From Odobenus rosmarus divergens (Eukaryota; Chordata; Mammalia; Carnivora; Odobenidae): a stretch of DNA of 64,000 nt. Numbering within the stretch: the stretch's first letter is position 1; every line of letters starts with the position of its first letter. The stretch spans positions 1-64,000 of the forward strand of contig NW_004451524.1 in the NCBI RefSeq assembly GCF_000321225.1, given 5' to 3'. Below are positions 11,114 through 22,322 of this stretch, one piece after another. The notes under the pieces were generated by a model. It saw only the letters and a list, made by a program, of their open reading frames with translations. It was not told the origin of the DNA and made no database searches. Position numbers and translations under genes: made by a program.

Positions 11114-12029
11114 TATCCTATTTTTTTTTTCTTTTGCAACATAAAAGTAGAACTAAAAACTTTTAAAAGTAGCATTAAAACCATTTTAGTAATCCATAAG
11201 CATTAATCCAGTCATAATTAATTTAGTTTAACCAACAATTGGTTATATTGATAAAGTCTGATTTCTTAGTTCATGTAATATGACTAAAGAACTTCAGGAA
11301 GATTAAAGTGATAATCAGGTGAATAAATAATATTCAAATCCTCTGTTATGAAATGATGTTTATCACTACCATGGTTATGAAACGATGTGGTATTATTAAA
11401 TAGGGCTTTGGGGAAATCTGGTTCTTCACATAGCACAGATAAATTAGATTTTTATAATTCTAATTTATGTATAATTTATGTATGTAAGACAAGCAAGCAA
11501 GCAAACAAATGTATCTTCAGCCTGAAATAAAATTTTTAAAGATTCTAAAATATAAACTGTGCTTTTTTGAAATTTAGCTTGCCACTAAAAATCTTTCTTT
11601 TTTTTAGGGAAAACTCATCATTGGATCCACTTTGCTAATCTTTGCTAGATAACTTAAAGCTGTGGACTTGTGTAAGATACCCATTTGGAAAGAACGTTCT
11701 CAGATCTCTTGCTCCTTGGCTGCCAGCCCCTATAGGGTTATAATCTGCTTTCCTTGTGATTACAGCTTTAGTTTTCTTTTGACCCTCCTTAGGTAATATA
11801 ATCACTAAAGGTAAGAGTTCTGTATTTGCATATTAAAACCCAAAATGAGATTACATTTTCACACGTCAACTCGTATTTTTAAAAAGTACCCAGTTTTGGT
11901 GCTTGTGTGTTTAAGTCTGGGAAAACAGGCATTTTTAATTTGATTGGGAGCAAAAATGTCTAGAACATTCCTAGGAACATTTGCTTATTTGTGGGATGAC
12001 TTCTATTTACCACTGCTATTTGTCTAACC
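11114..12029. other. Unassigned DNA
   Basis: AT-rich, with a short CAAG-type run near 11490-11510. Nothing else is recognised. Confidence 0.5.
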
Positions 12030-12330
12030 TCACCCACCTTTATAGTTTTGGATCAAGTGCCATCTCCTCCAGGAAACTTTCTCTGATCACAACTAACTCC
12101 ACATCCAAAGCATTCTTATTTATCTCCATCAGAGCAATCACCTTGCTCTCTAGAAATGCTCTCTTTTTGTGTGTTTGGCCCCAGGTTGGCTGTGCATTCC
12201 TTGAAGGCACAGGTGATGCTTTAAGTATGATTTTGTTTCTCATGCTCCATTCACAGTGCCTCGCACAGAGGAGGCACACAAGTTGTTTTCTCCTTGCTTT
12301 GTTTTTTTTGGCCCATAATGAAGTATCAAA
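12030..12330 (+). repeat. L2 LINE 3'-end remnant
   Basis: The L2 3' signature is visible in order: CATCTCCTCCAGGAAACTTT, CTCTGATCACAACTAACTCC, a GGCTGTGCATTCCTTGAAGG phrase, then a CAGTGCCTCGCACAGAGGAG phrase. The open frame at 11981-12352 lies inside it and is not a gene. Confidence 0.75.
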
Positions 12331-12769
12331 ACAGCATGTCATTGACAGGTAGTCATTTCATTACTATGGTAAGTCATTTGGCACCTACTACAGTAGAGCA
12401 TTTTTAATAAATAATTATTTCATTTCTATGTTCTTGTTTGCCTTGTTTCACCTAAGGCAGATACTTTATGGCATTTTCTATCCATGTCACCATGCGAAGT
12501 GCTCAAGATCTATTTGGTGCTCAAGATCTAGTTGGTGTATAATCAACTTGAGTGATACCCTAATCAGAATATGCTATTGCTGAGATCTGTTATCCAGGTA
12601 AAACAATTAATGTACCATGAATATTTCAGAATAGTCACAGACAACACAAATTGCATGGTGAATAATTATCCAGTGAAGGCATAATGAATCTTTGTGTGAT
12701 TGAAAACCTGACAGAACATTGAAGGGCAAAGCAAGGAATGCCCAGGAAGAAAGACATAAGCTGAAAAAA
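12331..12769. other. Unassigned DNA
   Basis: There is a short local duplication near 12500-12535, where GCTCAAGATCTA occurs twice. Nothing else is recognised. Confidence 0.5.
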
Positions 12770-12789
12770 ATGAGTAAACTAACTTAAAA

Positions 12790-12981
12790 GATTTATTTAC
12801 TTATTATTTTAGAGAGTATGTAGGGGAGAGGAGCCGAGAGAGAGAGGAAGAGAGAGAATCCCAAGCAGACTCCCTGCTGAGTATGGAGCCTGACGAGGGG
12901 CTTGATCTCAAGAGCCTGAGATCATGACCTGAGCTGAAAGCAAGAGTCGGACATTTAACTGACTAGCCACCCAGGCGCCCC
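12790..12981 (-). mobile_element. CAN-SINE
   Basis: Head on the right (GCCACCCAGGCGCCCC), T-rich tail on the left. A 20-base target-site duplication with two mismatches lies at 12770-12789 (ATGAGTAAACTAACTTAAAA) and 12982-13001. Confidence 0.93.
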
Positions 12982-13033
12982 ATGAGTCAACTAATTTAAA
13001 ACATTCCTAACCTGCAATAACAAGGCAAGAAGC

Positions 13034-13072
13034 AAATAATAATAATGATAATAATAATAACAATAATAATAC
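13034..13072. repeat. (AAT)n microsatellite
   Basis: About a dozen AAT units with single GATA and CAA interruptions. No SINE or L1 body adjoins it directly. Confidence 0.9.
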
Positions 13073-14982
13073 ATCACTGAAGATGAGGAAATACAGCAGT
13101 TGGCAGCAGTGACTGCCTTCTCAAAATACACAGAGGTCCTAAAACTTGCTTTGTCACCGTTAGCTAGAATTATCTCATTTTATCAGTGGTGCTTCTCTAA
13201 AAAGATTTTTGAAACATGTGTTGACATTATTTTGCTTCCTGGTACATTTTCAGTACTCACTGAGCGTTTTCTGAATGAAATGTTTCCAGCAAGGTTGTAT
13301 GCCTTGTTGTATGTATCCCTGTATGAAATCATTCAAGACTCCTTTGTCTGAGCCCCACCGTACTAATTGGTAAAGTGAAAAAGAGAGTGTCTGTCCTGCC
13401 GACAGTAGTGACAGTAGAGAGCTGTCCCAGGGAGCTCGAGGGCTGACACAGGAGAAAACAGTTGGAATGACACACGGAATCTTAGACCTGAGCACAGTGG
13501 CGTGACTGTTCCTCACAGGCGTTTTATCCCATGGCTCGCAGTAGCAAAATCTGTTATCTTCCTCTTGTTTAATTTTTTGGTTTGTTTTCAATGTGAAACA
13601 TATTGAAAAGTCCAAAGGAGCAAAATTGGGAATTCTGTCCCTCTCCACTTCCAGGTCCAACCTCAGAAGAAACTACTGTTAGCAATCTACCATGTCTACT
13701 TCGGGACTTTTTCTACAGCCTATGTGTGTGTGTGTGTGTTAACAAAAGTAAAATCATTGGATGCTGGTTCATACTGGGTACCTGTTTAAGATACTACACG
13801 TCACGCTTGGACCAAGCCATAAAATCCTAGGGTTCATGGAGTTAGTCTTCCTCATAATTTGGCCTGTGTTCACCCTTTATATTCTGTCTCTGGAATTGCT
13901 GACTCAAGAAGGAATTAAAGGGAATGGGTGAGAATCTTGGTATAAGATTCAGTGTAAGTTCAAAGCAGAAAATTTTACAGTTCTCCAAAATGTATTTTTT
14001 GGAGGTACATATTAACTATTGCAGATTTAATTCATTAGCCATATATAGTTTTCGATCTGAGGGTTGGATTAAAAAAAAACAGCTGAAGTCAACCATAGCA
14101 TTCATAATAGATAAAAAAAATAAAACAGTAAACCTGACTATTGCATTCTTGTTAAAGAGTCAGACTTCTGTGAAAGTTGGATTTCCTACCTATGTGAAAT
14201 TTGTACCTTATGATGTTTTATTATTATTATTTTTTAATGGAGTAGCAAAGTTATTTACTTGGAGCCATTCTTGTCTGCCTTTCGTTTTTCACAAATGTGC
14301 AACACATTTCCCTGTGGAGGCCATTTATTTCCAGGTGTTTTCCTATCAAACATTCAAGTAACAAGAACAGCTGGTCACTCCAGAGAGACATGAGGAAGAG
14401 CAACCTCTGGAAATGAAAGGAGTTTATAAGCAGAACTAGCTGGAATGGCAATTTTAATTTCATAGGAGAACATTTGTATTTGGTAGGCACTTTTTATATT
14501 TCTCTACGATTTCACAATTTTCAATATAGATCTAAGGGCGACCTGAGGCCTTATTTTGCAAACTTACATGAACACTCTTATTCAGAATGTGAGGAAGGAC
14601 AATGACATCTAGACCCAAATTCTTCATTTCTCCAAAATGCAAAAACAGCTCATGGTAATTGAAAAAAAAAAAATCAATTCTGTTCCGTGAGCACCACTGC
14701 TGCGTTTTACATACAAGCAACTGAAACTGTGGCTCTTTGCCTTAAGGTGACTAAAATATAAAGAGTTTCCTGGACCAATGTGAAGTATATATATTTTTTA
14801 CTCCCTCAAATTCCCTGTATGAGAGGATTAAACATTAAGATACTGCCATTCTTCTAAATAGAACATTTTAATGTGTTTAAAAGATAGGGAAATATAGAGT
14901 CGCAAGACTGAGGGTTTAACATGAGGAACTGCAGCTTTATGTTTTCACTCAGTTGTGTTAATTTAGGGTGGTATTAGCACTC
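13073..14982. other. Unassigned DNA with a (GT)n run
   Basis: A (TG)n run of about nine units lies at 13722-13740. Otherwise no repeat or gene is recognised in 1.9 kb. The 145-codon frame at 13924-14361 is AT-driven and shows no domain. Confidence 0.45.
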
Positions 14983-14996
14983 ATTCTTTGTAAAGT

Positions 14997-15207
14997 CTTT
15001 TAAAAAGATTTATTTTATTTATTTGTTAAAGACTTTATTTGAGAGAGAGAATGAGAGTGCGTGCGTGCACACTAGCAGGGAAGGGCAGAGGGAGAAGCAG
15101 ACTCTCCGCTGAGCAGGGAGCCAGACGTGGGACTTGATCCCACGACCATGGCATCATGACCTGAGTTGAAGGCAGACGCTTAGCTGATTGAGCCACCCAG
15201 GCACCCC
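14997..15207 (-). mobile_element. CAN-SINE (first of a fused pair)
   Basis: Head on the right, ending at GCCACCCAGGCACCCC (15207), with its tail on the left. The tail contains a partly duplicated segment (AAAGATTTATTTTATTTATTTG, then AAAGACTTTATTTG). The left flank carries ATTCTTTGTAAAGT at 14983-14996. The head abuts the tail of the next SINE with no host DNA between them. Confidence 0.9.
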
Positions 15208-15398
15208 AAAGATTTATTTATGTGAGAAAGAGAGAGAGAGAACAAGCACAAGTGGGAGGGGCAGAGGGAGAGAGAATCTCAAGCAGACTCCCCTGCTGAG
15301 CGTGGAGCCCAGCACAGCTCTATCTCATGATCCTGAGATCACAACCTGAGCTGAAACCAAGAGTCAGAGGATAACTGACTGTACCACCCAGGCACCCC
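15208..15398 (-). mobile_element. CAN-SINE (second of a fused pair)
   Basis: The tail starts at 15208 immediately after the head of the previous SINE. Its own head ends at 15398 and is followed by ATTCTTTGTAAAGT at 15399-15412, the same string that precedes the first SINE. One duplication therefore brackets both copies, as if a head-to-tail dimer was inserted or one copy landed exactly at the edge of the other. Confidence 0.9.
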
Positions 15399-15412
15399 AT
15401 TCTTTGTAAAGT

Positions 15413-15617
15413 TTTTTTTTTTTTAATTTTATATATTTATTTATTTGAAACAGGGAGAGAGAGCATGCAATCAGGGGGAGAAGAATTGGGGGAGGGACAA
15501 GCAGACTCTGCACTGAGCAGGGAGCCTGATGCAGGCCCAATCCCACAACTCTGAGATCATGACCTGAGCCGAAACCAAGAGTTGGATGCTTAACCGACTG
15601 AGCCACCTGGACGCCCC
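15413..15617 (-). mobile_element. CAN-SINE reusing the same target site
   Basis: Head on the right (GCCACCTGGACGCCCC), T-rich tail on the left. It is flanked by ATTCTTTGTAAAGT at 15399-15412 and again at 15618-15631. Its insertion therefore duplicated the same 14 bases a further time. Confidence 0.93.
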
Positions 15618-15631
15618 ATTCTTTGTAAAGT

Positions 15632-17429
15632 TTTATACCCTGACTTATTTTGCGTGGGCCAGTAGGATCATAGGAAATTATTAGGGTCTTGGGCTGTCCT
15701 CGGATTTGAAAGCCTACAAGATGTCTAGACCTATTAGTTATAATAAAATAGCTTAGCCTTTTTAGAATTGTAGTCCTTTGTAGTATAACACATCAGTTAG
15801 AGATGACAAGAGGGTTTTGCAGGCATCAAAGGGAGCAGGTCCAGGGGAGGGTGCCCAGGTGTGAGGTACTCACAGGTAAGCCTTATGAAAGCTTGGGTAT
15901 ACTCCACCTGGAAACAAGAGGGGTGGGGGACTGGGAAGGAGTAGGATGTCTTCACAGGTTAGAGGAGAAGTCATCTGGAAGAGAGCATAGTTTAAACCCA
16001 TATGGACATAAAGGGCCAAAGAACAATGGTTAGAAATTACACAGGTGCAAATTCATACCCACACAGGGCAGCATCATCTAAGAAATCATTATCATTGTCC
16101 AGAAATGAAAGAGCTTCCTTAGAAGAAGGCAGGGGTGCTTTCCCTGTGCATCTCTTGCTTTGGTCCTAAAGAGAGTCAGTGGTGATTCAGTGAGTCCTGG
16201 CTTTACCCCTGTGACCACTGGCGAGTTATTAAAAGCAAAAGCGATGGTTTCCCATGGACAGAAGAGAGGTGAAACTCAAAAAGAAACGTCTGATTTTCTT
16301 CTTTCTGAAAAAGCTTTGTAGGATCAGAATGTTCCTACATGCCAGGAGATACAGGAATTCAAATTAGCTTAGGAAAAAAAAAAACAAAGAAAAGACACAC
16401 TGAAGTCCCACAGTGCATAACACATGGTGTCAAACTGAAATTGATGTTGCTAATCAATGTCAAAATATCTTAGAGTACTATTGACAGGAGGTATGGGGAC
16501 GCAAGTTAATCCAAGAAGCTTAATGAAAAATGCAGAACTGAGAGAATTGATGGAGGAAATACAGAAAGCGGACCTGGAGGATATTTTAAAACATAAGTTG
16601 AGCAATGTTTGACTTTTATGTCTAGACTCTAAAATATATTTTTTAGCAAGTGTGAAGCAGAGAAATCAATAACACATAGACTCTGCTTATCCGTGTTTGT
16701 TTTACTTTGTGGAGAAGGAGCCCTGTAAGCCACTGACAGATGGACCCGGCGTGGGCATTATTGTGCCTGTACTAATTTTTGAGTCTGCATTGTTAACACA
16801 ACAAGCTGGTGTCAGAAAAGTTCCTTTGTGGTGTGAAAAATCTCTCTTTTGTCACACAAAAGTGTTTTGAGACATTGCCAAGGGAATCCTCACCCATGTT
16901 TCAATCTGCTGATACCCAGCTTTGGTACAATACGGTATCTGCAGATTTATGGCCCCATCGCATCCATGAACCTGCTATAAAGAGATTCTGGCAGAGATCA
17001 TTGTTTTGTTTTTTGTTTTTTTAAGATGGCAATGCCCAAATTAAAAAGAGAAGCCTCTTTTGACCTCGTACTGTCTGAAATAGACCCGAGAATGTGTTCT
17101 CACGGTCCCTGGATGCCTGTCTTCTCATGGGGGACCACCAGCCCCAGACAACCCAAGGCTCCTGCGCACTGAAGGGTTATGAATTTGCATGATCTCCTGG
17201 CAGTTATGCAGATATCAAAGGCTTTTATTTCACCCCATGCTTTCATTCTTTCTAACTTTTTTGGTTTTGGCTGTATTTTCAAATTTACAGAGACGTTGCA
17301 CTCATTATACGAAGTCTCTTAGATCCTTTACCTAGATTCACAGATTGTTGACTGTTGATTTTGCTCCATTTGTGGTGTCTGTCTGTCTGGGCCCGTTTCT
17401 CACTCTCTGTCTCTGTGGAAGGGAAGCGG
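15632..17429. other. Unassigned single-copy-like DNA
   Basis: A weak MIR-like phrase (CCCTGTGACCACTGGCGAGTTATT) lies near 16207-16230. An A11 run sits near 16375. Nothing else is recognised. Confidence 0.45.
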
Positions 17430-17882
17430 TAGTCTATTGCTGTGTAACGTATTACCAAAATTATAGTGACTTAAAGCCACACGAAGTTCTTGTCACAGCT
17501 ATGCAGAGCAGAAGACTGGTATGGTCCCACAAAGTTGAAATCAGCGTCAGCAGGGCTGCCTTCCTTCCTGGGGTCTCTGCGGAAGAATTCACTTCCAAGG
17601 TCATTCAGGCTTTGGTAGAAATCAGTCCTGTGCACCTGTAGGACTGAGGTCCCATTCCTCACTCAGTGGCTGGAGGCTGTGGGCCTCTCTCCCAGCTCCT
17701 TAAGGTCATCACGTTATTGCCCATGTGGTCTCCCTGTCTTTAAGCCAGTGACGGTATATCCAGCCCTTCTCACGTTGTCCGTCTCTATGATATGTCCTTC
17801 TCCTACCAGCTGGGAAAGCTGTTTGCCCCAAGGACCCATATGATCACCCCCAAGTCATCTCCCTAATATAAGGCCCACTGTG
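17430..17882 (-). repeat. Old MaLR LTR (MLT1-like)
   Basis: The plus strand reads as the reverse complement of a MLT1 LTR: TAGTCTATTGCTGTGTAACG, then ATAGTGACTTAAAGCCACAC, ATCAGCGTCAGCAGGGCTGC, CTGTAGGACTGAGGTCCCAT, and a degraded end near ATATAAGGCCCACTG. These are non-autonomous ERVL-type LTRs. High divergence suggests one of the older MLT1 subfamilies. Confidence 0.75.
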
Positions 17883-18167
17883 CCATCTAGCACAACACCG
17901 TCACTGTGCTGTGTTTGATGAGAGTGAAGGTGGGAGAAGTGTCTCTTCAGATTCACAGGATCCAGGGATCAAGCTGTGGCTTCTTAGGGGCCATTCTTCG
18001 AGTTTCCCTGGCTGCAGGAAGGGATGAAGAAAATGAGGCTTTGTGTCGTGGGTCTTGAGAACACAGCTCTCTGTTTGCAGGTTGACGTGGATCTGCAGTG
18101 AGGGCGTGTTTGATTGAGGGTTCAGTGATGACCAGAACAGTTGGCTGAGAATTTAGAAGAGCCAGGA

Positions 18168-18405
18168 GCTTTACATTATCTTACTTGTTTAGCACAATAA
18201 TCCCTTGAAGTAGGTTTCATTCTGACTTCAAACAAACAAACAAACAAACAAAAAACAAAAACCAAAACTGAGAAAACCAAAGCATAGAGAGACCCATGGA
18301 AAGACTTACCAAATGTCTCCCAGTGGGCAGGTAGCAAGCCCAGGTACCAAGCCAGCTCTGTCTGACTCTGGGGCCCAGCATCCTTCTGCTCAGATACCAG
18401 CCTCA
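18168..18405 (-). repeat. MIR SINE with internal (AAAC)n
   Basis: Left of the simple repeat, TTACATTATCTTACTTGTTT and CCTTGAAGTAGG match the 3' part of MIR in reverse. Right of it, ACTGAGAAAACC, GTAGCAAGCCCAGGTACCAA and TCTGTCTGACTC match the core and 5' part. The repeat has grown inside the element. Confidence 0.72.
18229..18266. repeat. (AAAC)n microsatellite
   Basis: About eight AAAC-type units lie inside the MIR, at the place where its consensus has an A-rich stretch. Confidence 0.9.
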
Positions 18406-19373
18406 TGCAGCTCAGGCTGCAAGTAATTATATGCTCCAGGCTTTTCCTGACCCTCTCACTGGAAATTTTCTCAAAACTTGTCTGTTTGGTATCAGATTTC
18501 TTTGAAGATTTACTTCTGTCCAAGGGATATATTTGCTAACAGGATTTCCCCAAGAAGTGAATGCCTATGAGCCGGGCCTTCAGGTCTCTTAATGCAAAGA
18601 ATAGGATATTATTGCTTTCCTGGAGTGGCCAAGTGGTGGGAAATAGGACCTTAAACAGGTCCAAATCCCCCTGGGCGGAAATTCTCATTTGAGTAACACT
18701 TATCTATATAGTATTTAGTGGGTTTAGTCGGTTTCAATGTTATTGTTTCTTTAAACAGGAGAAATATCCGTATACAACATACTGTCTTAGCTTCCTCTGT
18801 TTTAAGAGCCAGGTTTCCAAGAGCTTCTACCTTTTGCTCTTTCTGAAAGATTCAGTGTAGACCTTGTGGTTTCTATTTAAGGAAAATGGGCATGCATTGG
18901 AGTCAAAATGTCAACAATAGGTCGAAAGAAAAAAATTCTGCCAAGAATAGCTTCTAATTGGTTTCTCAGGCAGGGACCTTTTCCAGGGGCAAATACGTAT
19001 TTGTTCTTTGGAAGCCCACAAAAGAGATGGTTTTCTCCAGTGTACTTGCCAGTTCCCAACAGCAATAATTAGAGTGGGTAATTCAGTTCTGTAGAGATGA
19101 TATAGCAATTGTTGCTACAACATGTTCTGAATCCTTAGGGTAACTATGGAACTTAACTATTGGGGGAAGAAAGCTTTTTGGGAATGTGAACAAACCTAAC
19201 GTATCTTGTACTTAGTTTTAGAAGAGACTCTGTGTATCATGGATGCTAGCACATGGTTTTGTTGGGGGACAGTGTAAAACCTTAGTGAGTAGATATTTTA
19301 TTTACTTGATTGTAAGAAAGAATGCTACAAGAACAGCGTAATTTATACGTACCTAGGGGATAAGGGTAAAGTT
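18406..19373. other. Unassigned DNA
   Basis: Nothing is recognised. Confidence 0.5.
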
Positions 19374-19424
19374 GGATGGATAGATAGATATAGATAGATA
19401 GAAGATAGATAGATGATAGATAAA
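19374..19424. repeat. (GATA)n microsatellite
   Basis: About a dozen GATA units with small interruptions. It is followed by a loosely alternating TA/TG stretch to about 19530. Confidence 0.92.
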
Positions 19425-19628
19425 GTCCATGTACATGTGAGTTATATGTGTATATACTCTTCCATATATCATCTTACACATGTATATATAGAATTCTTCA
19501 TGTGTGTGTATATACCATAATATATAGGGTATTTTTGCCCAAAATCTTTTATGCAGGAATGACTTTTGAGCACATATGCTGAAATCTATTTAGAAAGCCA
19601 TCAGTGCAAGCCAAGGAATCACAGTCTT

Positions 19629-19811
19629 TTTTTTTTTTTTTTAAAGATTTTATTTATTTGACAGAGAGAGACCAGTGAGAGAGGAGAGGGAGAGGGAGAA
19701 GCAGGCTTCCCGATGAGCAGGGAGCCCGATGAGGGGCTCGATCCCAGGACCCTGGGACCATGACCTGAGCCGAAGGCAGATGCTTAACCAACTGAGCCAC
19801 CCAGGCACCCC
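19629..19811 (-). mobile_element. CAN-SINE, arctoid-type long form
   Basis: Head on the right (GCCACCCAGGCACCCC), long T tail on the left. The target-site duplication AAGGAATCACAGTCTT lies at 19613-19628 and again at 19812-19827 with one mismatch. The body has few departures from the presumed consensus. Confidence 0.94.
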
Positions 19812-19827
19812 AAGGAATCATAGTCTT

Positions 19828-20162
19828 AAGAGAACCCTAAATTTTACGATGTTCACATTGTTGAGTTACAACCAACACTTTTCCCCAGTTTTAAAAACAA
19901 AATGGGATGCCCTTGTGAGATCCACTTTTATTTACCTTTCTTTAGAAGTATTTCTTAAGATTTGACATTTTAATCTGTGTGGTCAAGATAGCCCATGGAT
20001 ACCTAATGTCCCTGAATGATTTGTTTTGGTAAAAACTGCCAAATTTGATTGTATTTTTGTTTAACTCGGTTTAATTATATATATTTGAGCAGTCTCAAAC
20101 TTGTCCTCATGTTTTCTGCTTTGGGTTTTATAAAGTCATTTATTTAAAAAAATTTCCTGTGT
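19828..20162. other. Unassigned AT-rich DNA
   Basis: Nothing is recognised. Confidence 0.5.
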
Positions 20163-20270
20163 AAGCCTAAAACTTACATGATACTGTATGTTAATTATAC
20201 TGGAATCAAAAATAAAATAAAATAAAATAAAATTAAATTAAATTAAATTAAATTAAATTAAATTAAAATA
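20163..20270 (+). mobile_element. L1 3'-end stub with (AAAAT)n/(AATTA)n tail
   Basis: TGATACTGTATGTTAATTAT then ACTGGAATCAAAAATAAAAT is the very end of a carnivore L1 3'UTR. Its A tail has become an (AAAAT)n then (AAATT)n simple repeat from about 20208 to 20270. Confidence 0.75.
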
Positions 20271-20271
20271 A

Positions 20272-20452
20272 GGGCACCTGGGTGGCTCGGTTGGTTAAGC
20301 ATCTGCCTTTGGCTTAGGTCATGGCTCAGGGTCCTGGGATAGAGCACCATGTTGGGCTCTTTGCTCTTTGGGGAGTCTACTTGTCCCTCTCCTGGGTCAT
20401 GATTGCTCACTCTCTCTCTCCCTCTCTCAAATAAATAAATAAAAATCTTTAA
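20272..20452 (+). mobile_element. CAN-SINE in L1 tail sequence
   Basis: The head GGGCACCTGGGTGGCTCGGT starts at 20272. The body ends in CTCTCAAATAAATAAATAAA and AAATCTTT. Both flanks are A-rich L1 3' sequence, so no distinct target-site duplication can be read. The element lies between two L1 3' pieces. Confidence 0.9.
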
Positions 20453-20454
20453 AA

Positions 20455-20645
20455 ACATGAAATAAAATAACAAATTTAAAAAAATGAATAAACAGAAAGC
20501 AGAATCAGACCTATAAAAAGAAGAATACACTTATCATAATGAGCACTGAGTAATTGTTGAATCACTATATTGCACGCCTGAAACTAATAAAACACTGTAT
20601 GTTAACTACACTGGAATTAAAAATATAAATAAATAAAAATTAAAA
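20455..20645 (+). mobile_element. L1 3'UTR fragment, internally deleted
   Basis: AAGCAGAATCAGACCTATAA, then ATGAGCACTGAGTAATTGTT, then TATTGCACGCCTGAAACTAA and CTACACTGGAATTAAAAATA are pieces of the carnivore L1 3'UTR in order, with the central part missing. Confidence 0.8.
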
Positions 20646-20739
20646 AATGAAATAAACAACTCCTCCTGTAACGGAAGGCCAACAGAGCTATCCGTTAAAG
20701 AAATGTTTTGGAGCAAAAAGGTGGGTGTGGGGAATGTGT

Positions 20740-20965
20740 GGTGCCATGGTTAAGAGCATAGGCTTGAAAGACAGATGGATCAGATCTAAACTCTCTTCAT
20801 GCTTTAGAAACTATAGGAATTTGGACAAGTTGCATTTCTCATTTTCCTCAAATATAAAATGGAGGCAGTAATAAAACCTACTTCCCTGGATTTGGGCAGA
20901 ATTAAGTGAAATAGCCCATGTAAGTATGTAGCAATTTCTCTAGTATTTGGTGTGGGTTGTTAACA
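20740..20965 (+). repeat. MIR SINE
   Basis: A near full-length MIR. It reads CCATGGTTAAGAGCATAGGC, then TAGGAATTTGGACAAGTTGC, TTTCTCATTTTCCTCAAATA, TAAAATGGAGGCAGTAATAA, and GCAGAATTAAGTGAAATAGC. Confidence 0.85.
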
Positions 20966-21959
20966 ACTAGGATGATGAAAAAATAATCTTTAACTGCTTT
21001 AAAGAGTCTAGGAGATTTACTGACTCACATATCTGAAGTATTCAGAAGTAAATGGAAGTCAGGTATGGTTTGATCAGGGCTGTCTTCATTCTTCTGTGAT
21101 CTACTTGGTTTTGACATCTTCTGTGTACCAAGGGGGTCAGACTTTGTTTCCATGCTGAGTTCTTTCCTGGTCATAGGATAGCTATCATAAGGAATTGAGG
21201 TCTCATACTTGCACATACACCTCCAAGAGAAGGGAGATAGAGCTTCACTTTTACAATCACTGAATAAATTTTGAATGGACAATTCCTGTGCAAGTTCTGT
21301 AGCCAAGGGAATATCATATGCTGATTACTTTATGCCTGGGTTGGTGACCACCTTTGAACTACTGTTGTCAGACTTAACGGGATTTCCCTGAATGGTTTAA
21401 ACATATCATGACTTTATTCTCCCCATAGGGCTGTGGTCCACCCATCCAAATGATAAGGCTGTGAAATAGCGAAAGAGGAGTGGAGTCTCTTTTGGAAGGC
21501 AACTGTAATGTTTTCTACCATATTTCATAAAATTAGTTACAATTATTAATATTTGATAATTATAGACAATAATAGTAATGACAATAAGTGGTGTTTTATT
21601 TGCTCACAGGACAGATTACTAGTATGTTTATATGCTAATACATGCATGCACAAGTACGGTAGGCCATGCTCGTTCCTGTATGCCAGAGGGCACTAAAGCA
21701 CAATCTTTGCTGATTTTTCCTATTTGACTTCTGGATTATCTTGTGTATTTTAGGTTTCTGTATTTACATAACATAGCATGATCAGTGGGGATAGTTAAGT
21801 GGATTTTAGCTGGAATACTCTTCTGTGTTGGAGGCAATTGCCTCTTTCACTCCACGTGTTCTAATGTGTTTTCTTTAAGGTGTAAAAATCTGCACAGTTG
21901 TGATGGCTGTTTGCCTGTCTGTACTCAGAATCTTTTCCAGATCTTCTCTGATCTGCTCA
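20966..21959. other. Unassigned DNA
   Basis: Nothing is recognised with confidence. Confidence 0.5.
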
Positions 21960-22322
21960 GTGGGCAGGGGTTCCACTCCTGTAATTTACCTTGCCTGGGC
22001 TCCCTTCCCCACTGGCCACCAGTGAAGGCCAGCCACTGGACAAAGCCAGGTATTTCGCCCTCTTTCTCTATACTTCCTGTGGACTTATCAGCTACTGCTT
22101 GCTGTTACATGGAGATTCTGGCCTTGGTTTTCCTACCTAGACCTGCCATAGGGAGCACCCCAGCTGTTATTGCTCTCATCCCCAGCTGGCCTCTCTCTGT
22201 TCCCCGTTTACCCTTTCAGATCAAACAGTGCTGTGTTACCGGTGCCTCATATTATTAACTTCAGTCTATTGAATCACGGGGGGTGCATTCTGTGTTCCTA
22301 CCTTGGCCCTGACTGATACAAA
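21960..22322 (+). repeat. Possible old LTR-type repeat
   Basis: The stretch ends in GGTGCATTCTGTGTTCCTAC then a GCCCTGACTGATACAAAT phrase. This resembles the 3' end of a mammal-wide LTR-like repeat whose name I cannot recall. The 157-codon frame at 21785-22258 overlaps it and is probably not a gene. Confidence 0.35.

Noticed and set aside
11981..12352. 123-codon plus-strand frame and its 100-codon opposite-strand frame
   Set aside because: Both lie inside an L2 remnant.
13924..14361. 145-codon plus-strand frame
   Set aside because: It is AT-rich, has no domain and overlaps an opposite-strand frame of similar quality.
14983..15631. Regularly spaced repeats that suggest a CRISPR-like array
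   Set aside because: The repeats are target-site duplications around SINEs about 200-400 bases apart, in a mammalian genome.
20163..20645. Two L1 stubs considered as LTR-like terminal repeats
   Set aside because: They match the L1 3'UTR end and lack TG/CA termini and LTR signals.
21785..22258. 157-codon Cys-rich frame that resembles a small secreted protein
   Set aside because: It overlaps a probable old LTR-type repeat and has no signal of a family. Cys richness follows from the local TGT/TGC text.
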